The notes under the pieces are model-generated. The model did no database searches. It was not told the origin of the DNA and saw only the letters and a program-made list of their open reading frames with translations. The translations under genes were made by a program, and so were the position numbers. Shown in pieces: positions 8,195 to 16,739 of a DNA stretch of 64,000 bases (the first letter of the stretch is position 1; every line of letters starts with the position of its first letter). The DNA comes from an uncultured Lachnospiraceae bacterium. Lineage in GTDB: Bacteria; Bacillota; Clostridia; Lachnospirales; Lachnospiraceae. Where the stretch lies: assembly GCA_910578645.1 (NCBI GenBank), contig CAJTQI010000004.1, positions 186,001 to 250,000 of the forward strand, given 5' to 3'.

Positions 8195-9004
8195 ATGAAT
8201 ATTGGTTCAGTCATTATGAGTAAAAGAAAGGCTTTGGGATTTACACAACAAGCTTTGGCGGACAAGCTAAATGTTTCTTTTCAGGCCGTATCAAAATGGG
8301 AAAACGGAACGAATTATCCGGAAATGGAAATGCTCCCTATGATAGCAAGTGTGTTGGACACAAGTATTGATTCCCTTTTGGGATATAAGTCTTTTGTTGT
8401 CTCCGATTATGATAAAAGATACGGCACGGCAGATTATTATTGGGGAATAACCCCTAACAATCTATGCTATGAAATCATGAAATTACGGCCGCCGGTTAAA
8501 CCGTTAAAAGTGCTGGACATTGGCTGCGGAGAGGGAAAAGATGCTGTTTTTCTTGCCCGAAACGGTTATATTGTATCAGCCTTTGATTTGTCTGAGGCAG
8601 GAATAGAAAAGGGAAAAAAACTGGCCGAAAAATGTAATACCTATGTGGATTTTTTTAAAGCCGATATAACCGATTTCCGTACTACCGAGCACTATGACAT
8701 TATTTTTAGCAGCGGCGTATTTCATTTTATCAAGCCGGAAATCCGGAATGAAATTGCAGAAAATCTAAAAGAATATACAAACAAAAACGGCATCCATGCA
8801 ATCAATGTGTTTGTAGAGAAACCGTTTGTGGAAGTTCCGCCGGATAAAGACGCCAATCGTTTTCGTTGGAGCTCCGGGGAACTCTTTACGCTCTATCATG
8901 ACTGGAAATTGCATAAGACGGAAGAAATCATTTTTAACTGCAATAGTGGCGGTATCCCACATCAGCACTGTATGGATATTATGATTGCGGAAAGGATGCA
9001 ATAA
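8195..9004 (+). CDS. Xre-type HTH fused to class I methyltransferase
   Basis: Residues 1-64 are a Cro/CI helix-turn-helix domain (RKALGFTQQALADKLNVS, then FQAVSKWENG). Residues 85-269 are a Rossmann-fold SAM-dependent methyltransferase related to the TehB/UbiE group, with motif I 'VLDIGCGEGKDAVFLARNG' at about 105-123 and 'FDLSEAGIEKGKKLAEK' after strand 2. The usual end 'GGIPHQHCMDIMIAERM' is present. The HTH suggests a regulator that also senses or modifies a small molecule. Base composition is visibly more AT-rich than the neighbours, which hints at transfer. GAGGATATAT precedes the ATG. It is followed by a strong hairpin shared with the convergent reductase gene. Confidence 0.85.
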   Translation: MNIGSVIMSKRKALGFTQQALADKLNVSFQAVSKWENGTNYPEMEMLPMIASVLDTSIDSLLGYKSFVVSDYDKRYGTADYYWGITPNNLCYEIMKLRPPVKPLKVLDIGCGEGKDAVFLARNGYIVSAFDLSEAGIEKGKKLAEKCNTYVDFFKADITDFRTTEHYDIIFSSGVFHFIKPEIRNEIAENLKEYTNKNGIHAINVFVEKPFVEVPPDKDANRFRWSSGELFTLYHDWKLHKTEEIIFNCNSGGIPHQHCMDIMIAERMQ

Positions 9005-9033
9005 TTCTATGATAAAACAATTTCAAATAATAA

Positions 9034-9063
9034 CAGGGGCAAAACCGACACGTTTTGCCCCTG
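9034..9063. terminator. Bidirectional terminator-like hairpin
   Basis: A perfect 12-bp stem, CAGGGGCAAAAC (9034-9045) with GTTTTGCCCCTG (9052-9063) and a 6-nt loop, lies between the convergent methyltransferase and aldo/keto reductase genes. Confidence 0.75.
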
Positions 9064-9078
9064 CCCTATATATTCTCC

Positions 9079-10104
9079 TTATACCTGCACTTCTCCTGCC
9101 AGAACCTTCTTATAATCTTCCAGATTCTTCTGTAAAAGTGTCGGCGTATCTAACCCATATGGGCATTTCGACTTACACTGGTTACAGTGCATACAATTCT
9201 CGACTTTCTTCATCTTCTCCTGTCCATCTTCATCCAGAAGATTTCCCGACGGCGCACGCCTAAGGAGTAAAGACATCCTCGCACAAGTATGAATCTCGAT
9301 ATCTGCCGGACAAGGCATACAGTAACCGCACCCCCTGCAGAAATCTCCAAGAAGTTCTTCCCTGTCATGGCGGATTACTGCTTCGAGCTCTTGTGTCATC
9401 ACAGGCGGATTACCAATATATGACAGAAATTCATCCAATTCCGACTCCCTCTGCACACCCCATATAGGAAGCACATTCTCATACTGTGCCAAATACGCAT
9501 AGGCCGCTGCAGAATTATTTATTAAACCGCCTGAGAGTGCCTTCATGGCGATAAATCCCATGTCGGCCTCCTTGCATTTGTCGACCAGTTCTATGTCCTT
9601 GTCCGTGGCCAAATAGGAGAAAGGAAACTGCAGCGTCTCATACAAACCGCTCTCCACAACCTCATGTGCCACGCTAAGCCTGTGGTTTGTGATACCGATA
9701 TGGCGTATCTTCCCCTGCTCTTTCGCCTCAAGGGCAGCGTCATACAGCCCATTCATATCACCCGGCCTAGGGCAAAATGCCGGATTATGGAACTGATACA
9801 CATCAATATAGTCGGTCTGCAAATTTACAAGACTGGTTTCCAAATCTTGCCAAAACCCTTCCGCATCCACCGCTCCTGTCTTCGTGGCGATATAAACCTT
9901 GTCGCGCATTCCTGCAAAAGCAAGCCCTATCTTATGCTCACTGTCACTGTACCATCTGGCCGTATCGAAATATGTCATTCCGTTTTCGTAGGCTTTCCTG
10001 AGAAGATAAACAGCGTCCTCATCGGAAATCCTCTGGATTGGCAGTGCGCCGAATCCGTTCTTGTCCGTCGTAATCCCTGTCTTTCCAAGTTTTACAGTTA
10101 CCAT
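9079..10104 (-). CDS. Aldo/keto reductase with C-terminal ferredoxin domain
   Basis: The first 260 residues form an aldo/keto reductase TIM barrel: 'KLGKTGITTDKNGFGALPIQ', 'YFDTARWYSDSEHKIGLAF' (catalytic Asp and Tyr), 'VYIATKTGA', 'TDYIDVYQFHN' and 'IRHIGITNH'. The C-terminal part (about 265-341) has two cysteine sets: C-x2-C-x2-C-x3-C in 'CRGCGYCMPCPADIEIHTC' and C-x2-C-x2-C-x3-C in 'CMHCNQCKSKCPYG', as in ferredoxin-type [4Fe-4S] proteins. The enzyme probably reduces a carbonyl with electrons routed through Fe-S clusters; the substrate is unknown. The start at 10104 is placed 6 nt after CGGAGGG; the ATG at 10107 is an alternative. It lies 85 nt downstream of rnfB and could be cotranscribed with the Rnf operon. 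Confidence 0.85.
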   Translation of the reverse strand: MVTVKLGKTGITTDKNGFGALPIQRISDEDAVYLLRKAYENGMTYFDTARWYSDSEHKIGLAFAGMRDKVYIATKTGAVDAEGFWQDLETSLVNLQTDYIDVYQFHNPAFCPRPGDMNGLYDAALEAKEQGKIRHIGITNHRLSVAHEVVESGLYETLQFPFSYLATDKDIELVDKCKEADMGFIAMKALSGGLINNSAAAYAYLAQYENVLPIWGVQRESELDEFLSYIGNPPVMTQELEAVIRHDREELLGDFCRGCGYCMPCPADIEIHTCARMSLLLRRAPSGNLLDEDGQEKMKKVENCMHCNQCKSKCPYGLDTPTLLQKNLEDYKKVLAGEVQV

Positions 10105-10188
10105 CATAGCCCTCCGTTTTATTCTCATGTACTCTCCAAATCAATCTTATAGCTGCCCTTATGCAGTAAATGTGTACGTGCAAAAGTC

Positions 10189-10980
10189 TTACACAATCAC
10201 CTTCTTCGGACACTTCTCCTTACAGGTTCCGCATCCGGTACATTTATCCTGGTCGATAATCGCATGGAAATCCTCAATCGTAATGGCATCCACCGGACAA
10301 TTTCTCTTACAGAGCTGGCAAGCAATACAGCCCACATCACAGGCCTTCATCGTCACAGGTCCCTTTTCCTTGGAACTGCATGCCACAACGTGTTTCGCGT
10401 CATAAGGAATCAATGTAATCAGGTTCTTCGGACATACCGCGATGCATTTCCCACAAGCTTTGCAGGCTTCCTTGTCTACCACAGCCACACCATTTACCAC
10501 ATGGATAGCGTCAAAAGGACACGCCTTCACACAGCTTCCGAAACCAAGGCAGCCGTCATTACAAGATTTGGGCCCGCCGTTGGGCACAAAGGAAAGCATA
10601 CGGCAATCCTCAATGCCACTGTAATCATAATCAACCCTTGTGCGCTCCTTGTCGCCCTGGCACCTAACAAAAGCCACCTGGCGGATACTGTCACCCGCCT
10701 CCACACCCATAATCTGGGCTATCTGTTTCCCGACTTTCTCACCGCCTACCGGACAGGCATTTACAGGAGCCTCACCCTTGGCGATGGCAGCCGCCAGACC
10801 GGAGCAGCCTGCATATCCGCAACCACCGCAGTTGTTGCCGGGCAAGACACCGAGCACCGCTTCTTCTCTTTCATCCACTTCCACTTTAAACTTAATTCCG
10901 GCAATGCCAAGGAACAGTCCCACGAACAATCCCACCGCTCCCACGATAAGCGTTGCCATCAATATTCCGGTTATATTCAT
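10189..10980 (-). CDS. rnfB: Rnf complex subunit B (Fe-S electron entry subunit)
   Basis: RnfB accepts electrons from reduced ferredoxin and passes them into the Rnf ferredoxin:NAD+ oxidoreductase, which pumps Na+ or H+. The 263-residue protein has an N-terminal transmembrane helix (about 4-27) and a 4Fe-4S domain 'GNNCGGCGYAGCSGLAAAI' (about 49-67) completed by 'CPVGG'. Several ferredoxin-like C-x2-C-x2-C-x3-C(P) sites follow in the C-terminal half, including 'CLGFGSCVKACP', 'CKACGKCIAVCP', 'CIACQLCKRNCP' and 'CTGCGTCKEKCP'. It is the last gene of rnfCDGEAB, 58 nt after rnfA. Confidence 0.96.
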   Translation of the reverse strand: MNITGILMATLIVGAVGLFVGLFLGIAGIKFKVEVDEREEAVLGVLPGNNCGGCGYAGCSGLAAAIAKGEAPVNACPVGGEKVGKQIAQIMGVEAGDSIRQVAFVRCQGDKERTRVDYDYSGIEDCRMLSFVPNGGPKSCNDGCLGFGSCVKACPFDAIHVVNGVAVVDKEACKACGKCIAVCPKNLITLIPYDAKHVVACSSKEKGPVTMKACDVGCIACQLCKRNCPVDAITIEDFHAIIDQDKCTGCGTCKEKCPKKVIV

Positions 10981-11038
10981 CTTCCCACTATCCCGCCTTT
11001 CTTAAAAAGTACCTATGCCAACCAGCGTTAACCAGGTC

Positions 11039-11617
11039 CTATAACAGCCCGGAGAAACCACAGAAAGCAATCGCCATTAGCCCTGCCGTGACAAGCACAA
11101 TGGGCATGCCCCGGAAGGATTCCGGTATGTCATTATAGGTCATCTTCTCTCTGATACCTGCCAGAATCACGATAGAAATAGTGAATCCCACCGCCGTGGC
11201 AAATCCGTTCACAACGCCGGTTCCGATACCATAATTCTTCTGTACATTGGTGAGCGCCACACCAAGTACCGCGCAGTTTGTCGTAATGAGCGGAAGGTAA
11301 ACCCCCAACGACTGGTACAGCGACGGGATAAATTTTTTTAAGAACATCTCCACAAACTGTACCAGCGCCGCAATGACAAGGATAAATACGATGGTCTGTA
11401 AATATGTAATGTCAAGAGGCACCAAAATATACTTATAAATGACTCCCGCCACCGCCGAGGCAAGCGTGATAACGAATATGACCGCCACCCCCATGCCGGT
11501 CGCCGTGTTCGTCTTCTTGGATACCCCAAGGAACGGACACAGGCCAAGAAATTGGCTAAGCACTACATTGTTGACAAGAGAGGATGCTATGAGGATTACC
11601 AATAAATCTTTAACCAT
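11039..11617 (-). CDS. rnfA: Rnf complex subunit A (integral membrane)
   Basis: The 192-residue protein has six membrane helices and the family signature 'VNNVVLSQFLGLCPFLGVSKK' near the N-terminus. The second paired cysteine segment is 'PLITTNCAVLGVAL'. In RnfA and RnfE these cysteines hold an intramembrane [2Fe-2S] centre on the electron path. The ATG overlaps the rnfE stop by 8 nt (ATGGTTAA), so the two are probably translationally coupled. Confidence 0.96.
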   Translation of the reverse strand: MVKDLLVILIASSLVNNVVLSQFLGLCPFLGVSKKTNTATGMGVAVIFVITLASAVAGVIYKYILVPLDITYLQTIVFILVIAALVQFVEMFLKKFIPSLYQSLGVYLPLITTNCAVLGVALTNVQKNYGIGTGVVNGFATAVGFTISIVILAGIREKMTYNDIPESFRGMPIVLVTAGLMAIAFCGFSGLL

Positions 11618-12365
11618 TGTTCTTCCCCTCCTTTGTATCTTTTACAGTCGTTTCCGTGTTTTTCTTTTCCGTTTTTTCATCATAGAGTCTGCGGGTACAT
11701 CCGCTGTCCGAACAGTTCATACAGTCTGAGTTGCACCCTGACTGGATTTTGGACATGTCCTTGCCCTTCTTCTCACCGTTTATCTTTACTTTGTTCTGGA
11801 TAGCCGTCAAAAGAGCCAGCACGAAAAATGCCCCCGGCGCCATGATAAAAATACTTACAGGCACAAAACTGTCAGGCATCACATGAATCCCGAAAATTTC
11901 CCCGGCACCGAGTAATTCCCTCACCGCACCGATACAGGTAAGCGCCACGGAAAAACCAAGCCCCATGCCGATTCCGTCAAACAAGGATGGCAGCACCGGG
12001 TTCTTATAAGCATATGCCTCCGCACGGCCCAAGATGATACAGTTTACCACAATCAGCGGAATATAGATGCCAAGCGCATCATATAAAAAGGGAATAAAAC
12101 CCTGCAAAAGCAGTTCCACCACCGTCACAAAAGACGCAATGATGACAATAAATGCCGGAATACGCACCTTATCCGGTATGATATTCCGAAGAAGGGATAT
12201 AAACACATTACTGAGTGCAAGCACCACCATTGTGGTAAGCCCCATTCCTAATCCGTTGATGGCGGAAGTCGTAACCGCCAGCGTAGGGCACATGCCAAGC
12301 ATCAGTACAAAAGTCGGGTTTTCTTTTACGATACCGTTGACAAGACGTTCTTTTACACTATTCAT
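11610..12365 (-). CDS. rnfE: Rnf complex subunit E with extra cysteine-rich tail
   Basis: RnfE is the paralogue of RnfA and with it forms the membrane core. The start is put at the ATG at 12365 (251 residues), overlapping the rnfG stop by 8 nt (ATGAATAG) and preceded by GGAGGAGG; the frame extends upstream only inside rnfG. The conserved parts are 'NPTFVLMLGMCPTLAVTTSA' and 'PLIVVNCIILGRAEAYA' with the metal-binding cysteines. After the last helix the protein continues for about 55 hydrophilic residues. This tail holds four cysteines, C211-x3-C215-x2-C218-x4-C223, and ends in a Lys/Glu/Thr-rich stretch. The tail is not part of the RnfE fold as I know it and could bind a metal or cluster on the cytoplasmic side. 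Confidence 0.95.
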   Translation of the reverse strand: MNSVKERLVNGIVKENPTFVLMLGMCPTLAVTTSAINGLGMGLTTMVVLALSNVFISLLRNIIPDKVRIPAFIVIIASFVTVVELLLQGFIPFLYDALGIYIPLIVVNCIILGRAEAYAYKNPVLPSLFDGIGMGLGFSVALTCIGAVRELLGAGEIFGIHVMPDSFVPVSIFIMAPGAFFVLALLTAIQNKVKINGEKKGKDMSKIQSGCNSDCMNCSDSGCTRRLYDEKTEKKNTETTVKDTKEGKNNG

Positions 12366-12969
12366 TGTTGCCACTACCTCCTCCCAATTCCGTCTGGAAA
12401 TAGTATAGTCCTGCATTGACTCCGTTTGTCACTGCATTTGTTGTAATGGTAGCGCCGGAAATCGCGTCAATCTGGTTCTGCGACGTGGCTCCATTCTTCG
12501 TATACTCAAATTTCTCCGCCTGTTTGCCTGCAAACTGCGGTTTCAGCACATCCTCCGCTTTCATGCCAAGACCTGCCGTCTCGGAGATAGAAAGAATCGA
12601 CATACCGTTTACCGTACCGTCCACACGCACGCCGATAGAAAACTGAATATCCCCGCCGTATCCTTCCTTGGTGGTTACCGTAATGACATATCCCAACAGA
12701 TTGCCGGAACCGTCAAGCGCGCGCATCACTTCATCTACTGTCTCCTGCCCGTAACCTGCCTGCTCCCATCCGGCCCTATCTATCTGCACCATTTCCATTG
12801 CCTCGAAGGAAGCCGCATCCTGAAAGACTTCCTGGCATGCTTCCTGCTTCGCTTTGGCTTCCTGCTGTGCAATCGGCTCCTTCGTAATCTGGTACACAAG
12901 CCCCAACACCAATCCCGCCACAATCGTGATAACAAGCAGGATTACGGTATTCTTCATCATTTCTTTCAT
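12358..12969 (-). CDS. rnfG: Rnf complex subunit G, FMN-binding
   Basis: RnfG is anchored by one N-terminal helix (about 7-27) and carries covalent FMN on its outer domain. The flavinylation motif is visible as S171-G-A-T174 in 'DAISGATITTNAV', with Thr174 the expected ApbE target. Other family segments are 'GYVITVTTKEGYGGDIQFSIGV' and 'ISETAGLGMKAED'. The 203-residue length is normal. The ATG overlaps the rnfD stop as ATGA, with GGAGGGG upstream. ApbE at 3803 is the likely modifying enzyme. Confidence 0.96.
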   Translation of the reverse strand: MKEMMKNTVILLVITIVAGLVLGLVYQITKEPIAQQEAKAKQEACQEVFQDAASFEAMEMVQIDRAGWEQAGYGQETVDEVMRALDGSGNLLGYVITVTTKEGYGGDIQFSIGVRVDGTVNGMSILSISETAGLGMKAEDVLKPQFAGKQAEKFEYTKNGATSQNQIDAISGATITTNAVTNGVNAGLYYFQTELGGGSGNNE

Positions 12970-13898
12970 ACCTTTTCCCCTCCTTTACCAAAAGCTTTCG
13001 GAAGAGTTATCTTCTCAATCAACGGCACAAGCAAGTTACCGATGATGATTGCATAGGATACCCCCTCTGCGGAAGGCCCGAACAGACGGAAAATCCCTGT
13101 CAGGATACCGAGAAGGATGCCGAAAAGATACTGACCGTTCTTCGTAATCGGCCTGGTGACATAATCAGTGGCCATAAAGAAAGCGCCAAGCATTAATCCG
13201 CCCCCTGCCAAATGCGCGCATATATACGCCCAACTAAGTCCATGTCCACCGAAAATACTGATAAATGCGGCAAATGACAAGATATAGCATCCCGGAATAC
13301 GCAGGTCAATCACGCCCATCAGAATCAGGAAACATGCCCCAACCACGATGGCAACCATGGAAGTCTCACCGATTGTACCTGCCGTCTTTCCGATTACCAT
13401 ATTCAGGATGTCCACACCCATACCGCTTTTCAAGTCCGCAAGGGGCGTAGCGCCTGTATAGGCGTCACAGTCAAAATTGGTCATGATGGATGTGAAGGAA
13501 ATTAACAGAAAACATCTCGCCCCAAGGGCAGGGTTCATAAAATTCTGTCCCAGTCCTCCGAATAACATCTTCACGACAAGAATCGCAAACACGCCACCCA
13601 CCACACCAATCCACCAAGGCGCTGACGCAGGCAGGTTCAATGCCAGAAGAAGTCCCGTCACCACCGCCGAATAATCACCGATAGTAATTTTCTTACCACA
13701 TATTTTCTCAAAAACAAACTCTGTAAGCACTGTGCTTGCCACAGTGACCAAAATTAAAACCAACGCATCCAATCCAAAATTGTAAATCCCGAATCCCGCA
13801 GCCGGAAGAAGGGCAATCACGACAGCGAGCATTATGCTGCTTGTCGTTGTCTTAGACCTGACATGCGGATTGGAAGATACTTTCATGAAACCACTCAT
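12966..13898 (-). CDS. rnfD: Rnf complex subunit D, FMN-binding membrane protein
   Basis: This 310-residue multi-helix membrane protein belongs to the NqrB/RnfD family. The covalent FMN site is T148-G-A-T151 in 'DCDAYTGATPLADL', on the loop where NqrB/RnfD are flavinylated. The N-terminus 'SSNPHVRSKTTTSSIMLAVVIALLPA' and 'GQNFMNPALGARCFLLISF' are typical. It follows rnfC by 24 nt with its own AGGAG site and overlaps rnfG by 4 nt. Confidence 0.96.
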   Translation of the reverse strand: MSGFMKVSSNPHVRSKTTTSSIMLAVVIALLPAAGFGIYNFGLDALVLILVTVASTVLTEFVFEKICGKKITIGDYSAVVTGLLLALNLPASAPWWIGVVGGVFAILVVKMLFGGLGQNFMNPALGARCFLLISFTSIMTNFDCDAYTGATPLADLKSGMGVDILNMVIGKTAGTIGETSMVAIVVGACFLILMGVIDLRIPGCYILSFAAFISIFGGHGLSWAYICAHLAGGGLMLGAFFMATDYVTRPITKNGQYLFGILLGILTGIFRLFGPSAEGVSYAIIIGNLLVPLIEKITLPKAFGKGGEKV

Positions 13899-13922
13899 AT
13901 CTTTGCCTGTACTCCTTTCTTC

Positions 13923-15239
13923 CTACTTTTTCTTCTTCGCAAGCTGTATCTTGCGCATGGACTTGATGGATTGCGTAAGTGACCTCTTCGCAGGACACAC
14001 GAAACTACAGCAACCGCATTCCACACATTCCAGTCCTTCATGTGACAGAAATTCTTCTTCATCATAATGTTCCGCGTAAGTTGCCAGTATACTCGGCACT
14101 AAACGGCTCGGGCATGCCTCCACACAGCGCCCACAGTTTATACACGCGCTCGGCTCCATGCGCGATACGTCATCCTGTGTCAGGCACAACAGTGCGGAAG
14201 CCGTTTTCGTCGTGGGCACATCCAAATCAAAAATGCCGAATCCCATCATGGGCCCGCCGGAAATAATTTTCACAGGTTCTTCCTTAAACCCGCCCGCTTC
14301 CTCAATCAGCTCATGGTAATTCGTCCCAATCCTGACAATAAAGTTGCGCGGCTGTGCCACCGCATCCCCGGTCACGGTGACAATACGGTTCATGAGGGGT
14401 TTCCCTTCATAGATTGCATGGTAAATAGCCACAATCGTGTCCACGTTATTGACTACGCATCCTGCGTCCGCTGGCAGCATCTTCGAGTTGATTGCCCTGC
14501 CGGTAGTGGCATAGATAATCTGTCTCTCGGCTCCCTGGGGATATTTGGTCTTAAGCGCCTTCACACTGATGCGCGTCTCGTCCTTGGTCAGCTTCTTCAA
14601 TATTTCCACACAGTCCGGTTTATTGTCCTCCACCGCAAGGATGCCCCTGGCATTGGGAAAAAGCTGCAAGGAAACTTTCAGTCCCTTTACAAGTTTCTCC
14701 GGCTCTTCTATTATCCTCCTGTAATCGGACGTCAAATATGGCTCACACTCCGCACAGTTGGCAATCACATAATCGATTTTCTCCGGCTCTTTGGGCGAAA
14801 GCTTGATAAAAGTCGGGAACCCGGCACCGCCCATTCCCACAATCCCGGCTTCTTTAATCCTCTCAATAATCTCTTCCCGGCTCATCTGTTCCGGCGGCTT
14901 CAACCTGGGATACCCCACCTCTTCATAGAGCCCGTCATTCTCGATAACAATGCTCATCACATTGTCACCGGTAACCACCCGTCTCGGCTCAATTGCCTTG
15001 ACCGTGCCGGACACTGTGGCATAAATCGGTGCGGACACAAAACCTCCTGCCTCCGCAATCTTTTGGCCTGTCAGTACACGCTCTCCCTTCTGCACAATCG
15101 GTTTCGCCGGCGCGCCAATATGCTGCGACAACGGATAAACCAAATCTCCCTTGGGAAGCACAGCTTTAATCGGCTTATCCTTGGACAATTCCTTGCCGTC
15201 ATAAGGATGGATACCGCCCTGGAATGTTAATTTCGACAT
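13923..15239 (-). CDS. rnfC: Rnf complex subunit C (NADH/FMN/Fe-S)
   Basis: RnfC is the peripheral subunit that binds NAD(H) and FMN. The order of domains in the 438 residues is: an N-terminal barrel ('TFQGGIHPYDGKELSK'), the glycine-rich nucleotide site 'GIVGMGGAGFPTFIKL' (about 131-146), the FMN region around 'NCAECEPYLTSDYRRI', a SLBB-type segment, and two C-terminal [4Fe-4S] sets, 'CINCGRCVEACPSRL' and 'CVECGCCSFVCPAK'. It is the first gene of the operon; the 278-nt gap to the divergent exonuclease gene should hold the promoter, though I see no convincing -35/-10 pair for this strand. Confidence 0.96.
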   Translation of the reverse strand: MSKLTFQGGIHPYDGKELSKDKPIKAVLPKGDLVYPLSQHIGAPAKPIVQKGERVLTGQKIAEAGGFVSAPIYATVSGTVKAIEPRRVVTGDNVMSIVIENDGLYEEVGYPRLKPPEQMSREEIIERIKEAGIVGMGGAGFPTFIKLSPKEPEKIDYVIANCAECEPYLTSDYRRIIEEPEKLVKGLKVSLQLFPNARGILAVEDNKPDCVEILKKLTKDETRISVKALKTKYPQGAERQIIYATTGRAINSKMLPADAGCVVNNVDTIVAIYHAIYEGKPLMNRIVTVTGDAVAQPRNFIVRIGTNYHELIEEAGGFKEEPVKIISGGPMMGFGIFDLDVPTTKTASALLCLTQDDVSRMEPSACINCGRCVEACPSRLVPSILATYAEHYDEEEFLSHEGLECVECGCCSFVCPAKRSLTQSIKSMRKIQLAKKKK

Positions 15240-15425
15240 TTTTCTCCCCTCTTTCCATTCGTATCAATATGTACTCCTGCCTCAATAAAAAACTGCAGGC
15301 GTAATTCCCATGAAAAAAACACTTACCTTATAAATATACTATTTTTCGACGAAAAAAACTACTGCTATTTCAAAAAATATGTTAATATATATAAAGTCCG
15401 GATTACCATTATCTATGCGGATTTT

Positions 15426-15499
15426 GGGAGCGTTATACCAGTACATCACTTTCAGGCACGTATCTGCTCCCGCAGTTTCTTTGCGCATGAGTTCGCGGG
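15426..15499 (+). other. Leader with mutually exclusive short hairpins
   Basis: In the leader of the YprB-like gene, GCTCCC at 15466-15471 can pair with GGGAGC at 15426-15431, while the overlapping CCCGC at 15469-15473 can pair with GCGGG at 15495-15499, close to the ribosome site. Alternative pairing is possible but no known riboswitch is recognised. Confidence 0.2.
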
Positions 15500-15517
15500 T
15501 ACATAAGGAGGATAATC

Positions 15518-16621
15518 ATGAGAACAATCAACCAGACCCTTGAAAATTTTACGGTACAGTATCCCTTAGAGCAGATTGCCCCCCTTGGCAAGCTGTTGTT
15601 TATAGACATTGAAACCACTGGATTTACAGCCAAAAATTCCTCTCTCTACCTGATAGGCGCTGCCTATTACAGCGGCGGTAACTGGCATATCAGGCAATGG
15701 TTTGCAGAAAACTACGAACAGGAACAGTCGTTGCTTGACGACTTCTTTTCCTTCGCGGCAGGCTTCTCCCATCTGGTTCATTTTAACGGCAACAATTTCG
15801 ACCTGCCTTATCTTTTACAGAAATGTGAAATATTGGAGCTTTCCTACAATTTTGACAATTTTGAGGGAATTGATATTTATAAAAGAATCTCCCCATATAA
15901 GTTTTTTCTGCACACACCAAACTGTAAGCAGAAAACATTGGAGGAACTGCTCAAAATCAACCGGGATGATACTTATAATGGCGGGGAGCTGATAAGTATT
16001 TACCATGAATATGTCAAATCTCCCAATGAGGAAACATATCGTCTTCTCCTCCTGCACAACAGTGAGGACATGAAAGGCATGTTGCAGATTCTGCCCCTTC
16101 TTGCTTTCCATGACCTGTTCAACCTGCCACTCAAAGCTAAGAAAGTACAATCAAACCGCTATAAAGACTATCATGGGAATGAGCGTCAGGAGCTTTTGAT
16201 GAAACTGATTCTCCCCACTGCCCTTCCCCTTGCGGTCTCCAACATGTCGAACGGTTGTTTTTTCAGCGGGGAAGGTACGGAAGCTACCTTGAAAGTACCT
16301 GTCTATGAAGAAGAAATGAAATATTTCTACACAAACTATAGGGATTACTATTATCTTCCGATAGAAGATACGGCGCTCCACAAATCCGTGGCCGATTTCG
16401 TAGACAAAGAACACCGCACGCAGGCCACCGCCGCAACCTGTTATACCCGTAAATACTCTATATTCCTGCCCCAGTGGGATATTTTTATGGAGCCTTTCTT
16501 TAAACGGGATTATAAGAGCAAAGAACTGTTCTTTGAACTGACGGATGAGCGCAAAACAGACAGAGGATTATTCTCACGCTATGCACAGTATCTTCTTAGC
16601 CGGATGGTTAAGACATACTAA
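15518..16621 (+). CDS. YprB-like RNase H-fold exonuclease
   Basis: The N-terminal 200 residues are a DnaQ/RNase H-like 3'-5' exonuclease domain of the YprB (RNase_H_2) group. The acidic motif Exo I is at D30-x-E32 in 'LLFIDIETTGF', Exo II in 'VHFNGNNFDLPYL', and the last Asp in 'LLHNSEDMKGML'. In the family the domain is often followed by TPR repeats; here the C-terminal 160 residues show no clear repeat and stay unassigned. AAGGAGGA precedes the ATG at 15518. It is divergent from rnfC and ends just before a strong hairpin shared with the convergent cassette. Confidence 0.85.
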   Translation: MRTINQTLENFTVQYPLEQIAPLGKLLFIDIETTGFTAKNSSLYLIGAAYYSGGNWHIRQWFAENYEQEQSLLDDFFSFAAGFSHLVHFNGNNFDLPYLLQKCEILELSYNFDNFEGIDIYKRISPYKFFLHTPNCKQKTLEELLKINRDDTYNGGELISIYHEYVKSPNEETYRLLLLHNSEDMKGMLQILPLLAFHDLFNLPLKAKKVQSNRYKDYHGNERQELLMKLILPTALPLAVSNMSNGCFFSGEGTEATLKVPVYEEEMKYFYTNYRDYYYLPIEDTALHKSVADFVDKEHRTQATAATCYTRKYSIFLPQWDIFMEPFFKRDYKSKELFFELTDERKTDRGLFSRYAQYLLSRMVKTY

Positions 16622-16643
16622 GCCTAAAACCGATGCAACGCAC

Positions 16644-16683
16644 ATGACCGGCGAAAAGATGCTATAATCTTTTCGCCGGTCAT
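16644..16683. terminator. Strong bidirectional terminator hairpin
   Basis: A perfect 17-bp stem (16644-16660 with 16667-16683, ATGACCGGCGAAAAGAT and its complement) with a 6-nt loop separates the exonuclease gene from the 3' end of the TIR/nuclease cassette. Confidence 0.85.
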
Positions 16684-16739
16684 TGTCACACCTTTTCCTT
16701 TTACCTGATACCCTGTCGCCAAATATACCTCAGGACTGC

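Noticed and set aside
10264..11031. Plus-strand frame of 255 codons opposite rnfB
   Set aside because: It lies fully antisense to the well-conserved rnfB, has low-complexity His/Thr-rich translation and no ribosome site.
14313..15230. Plus-strand frame of 305 codons opposite rnfC
   Set aside because: Shadow of the conserved rnfC frame; no recognisable domain.
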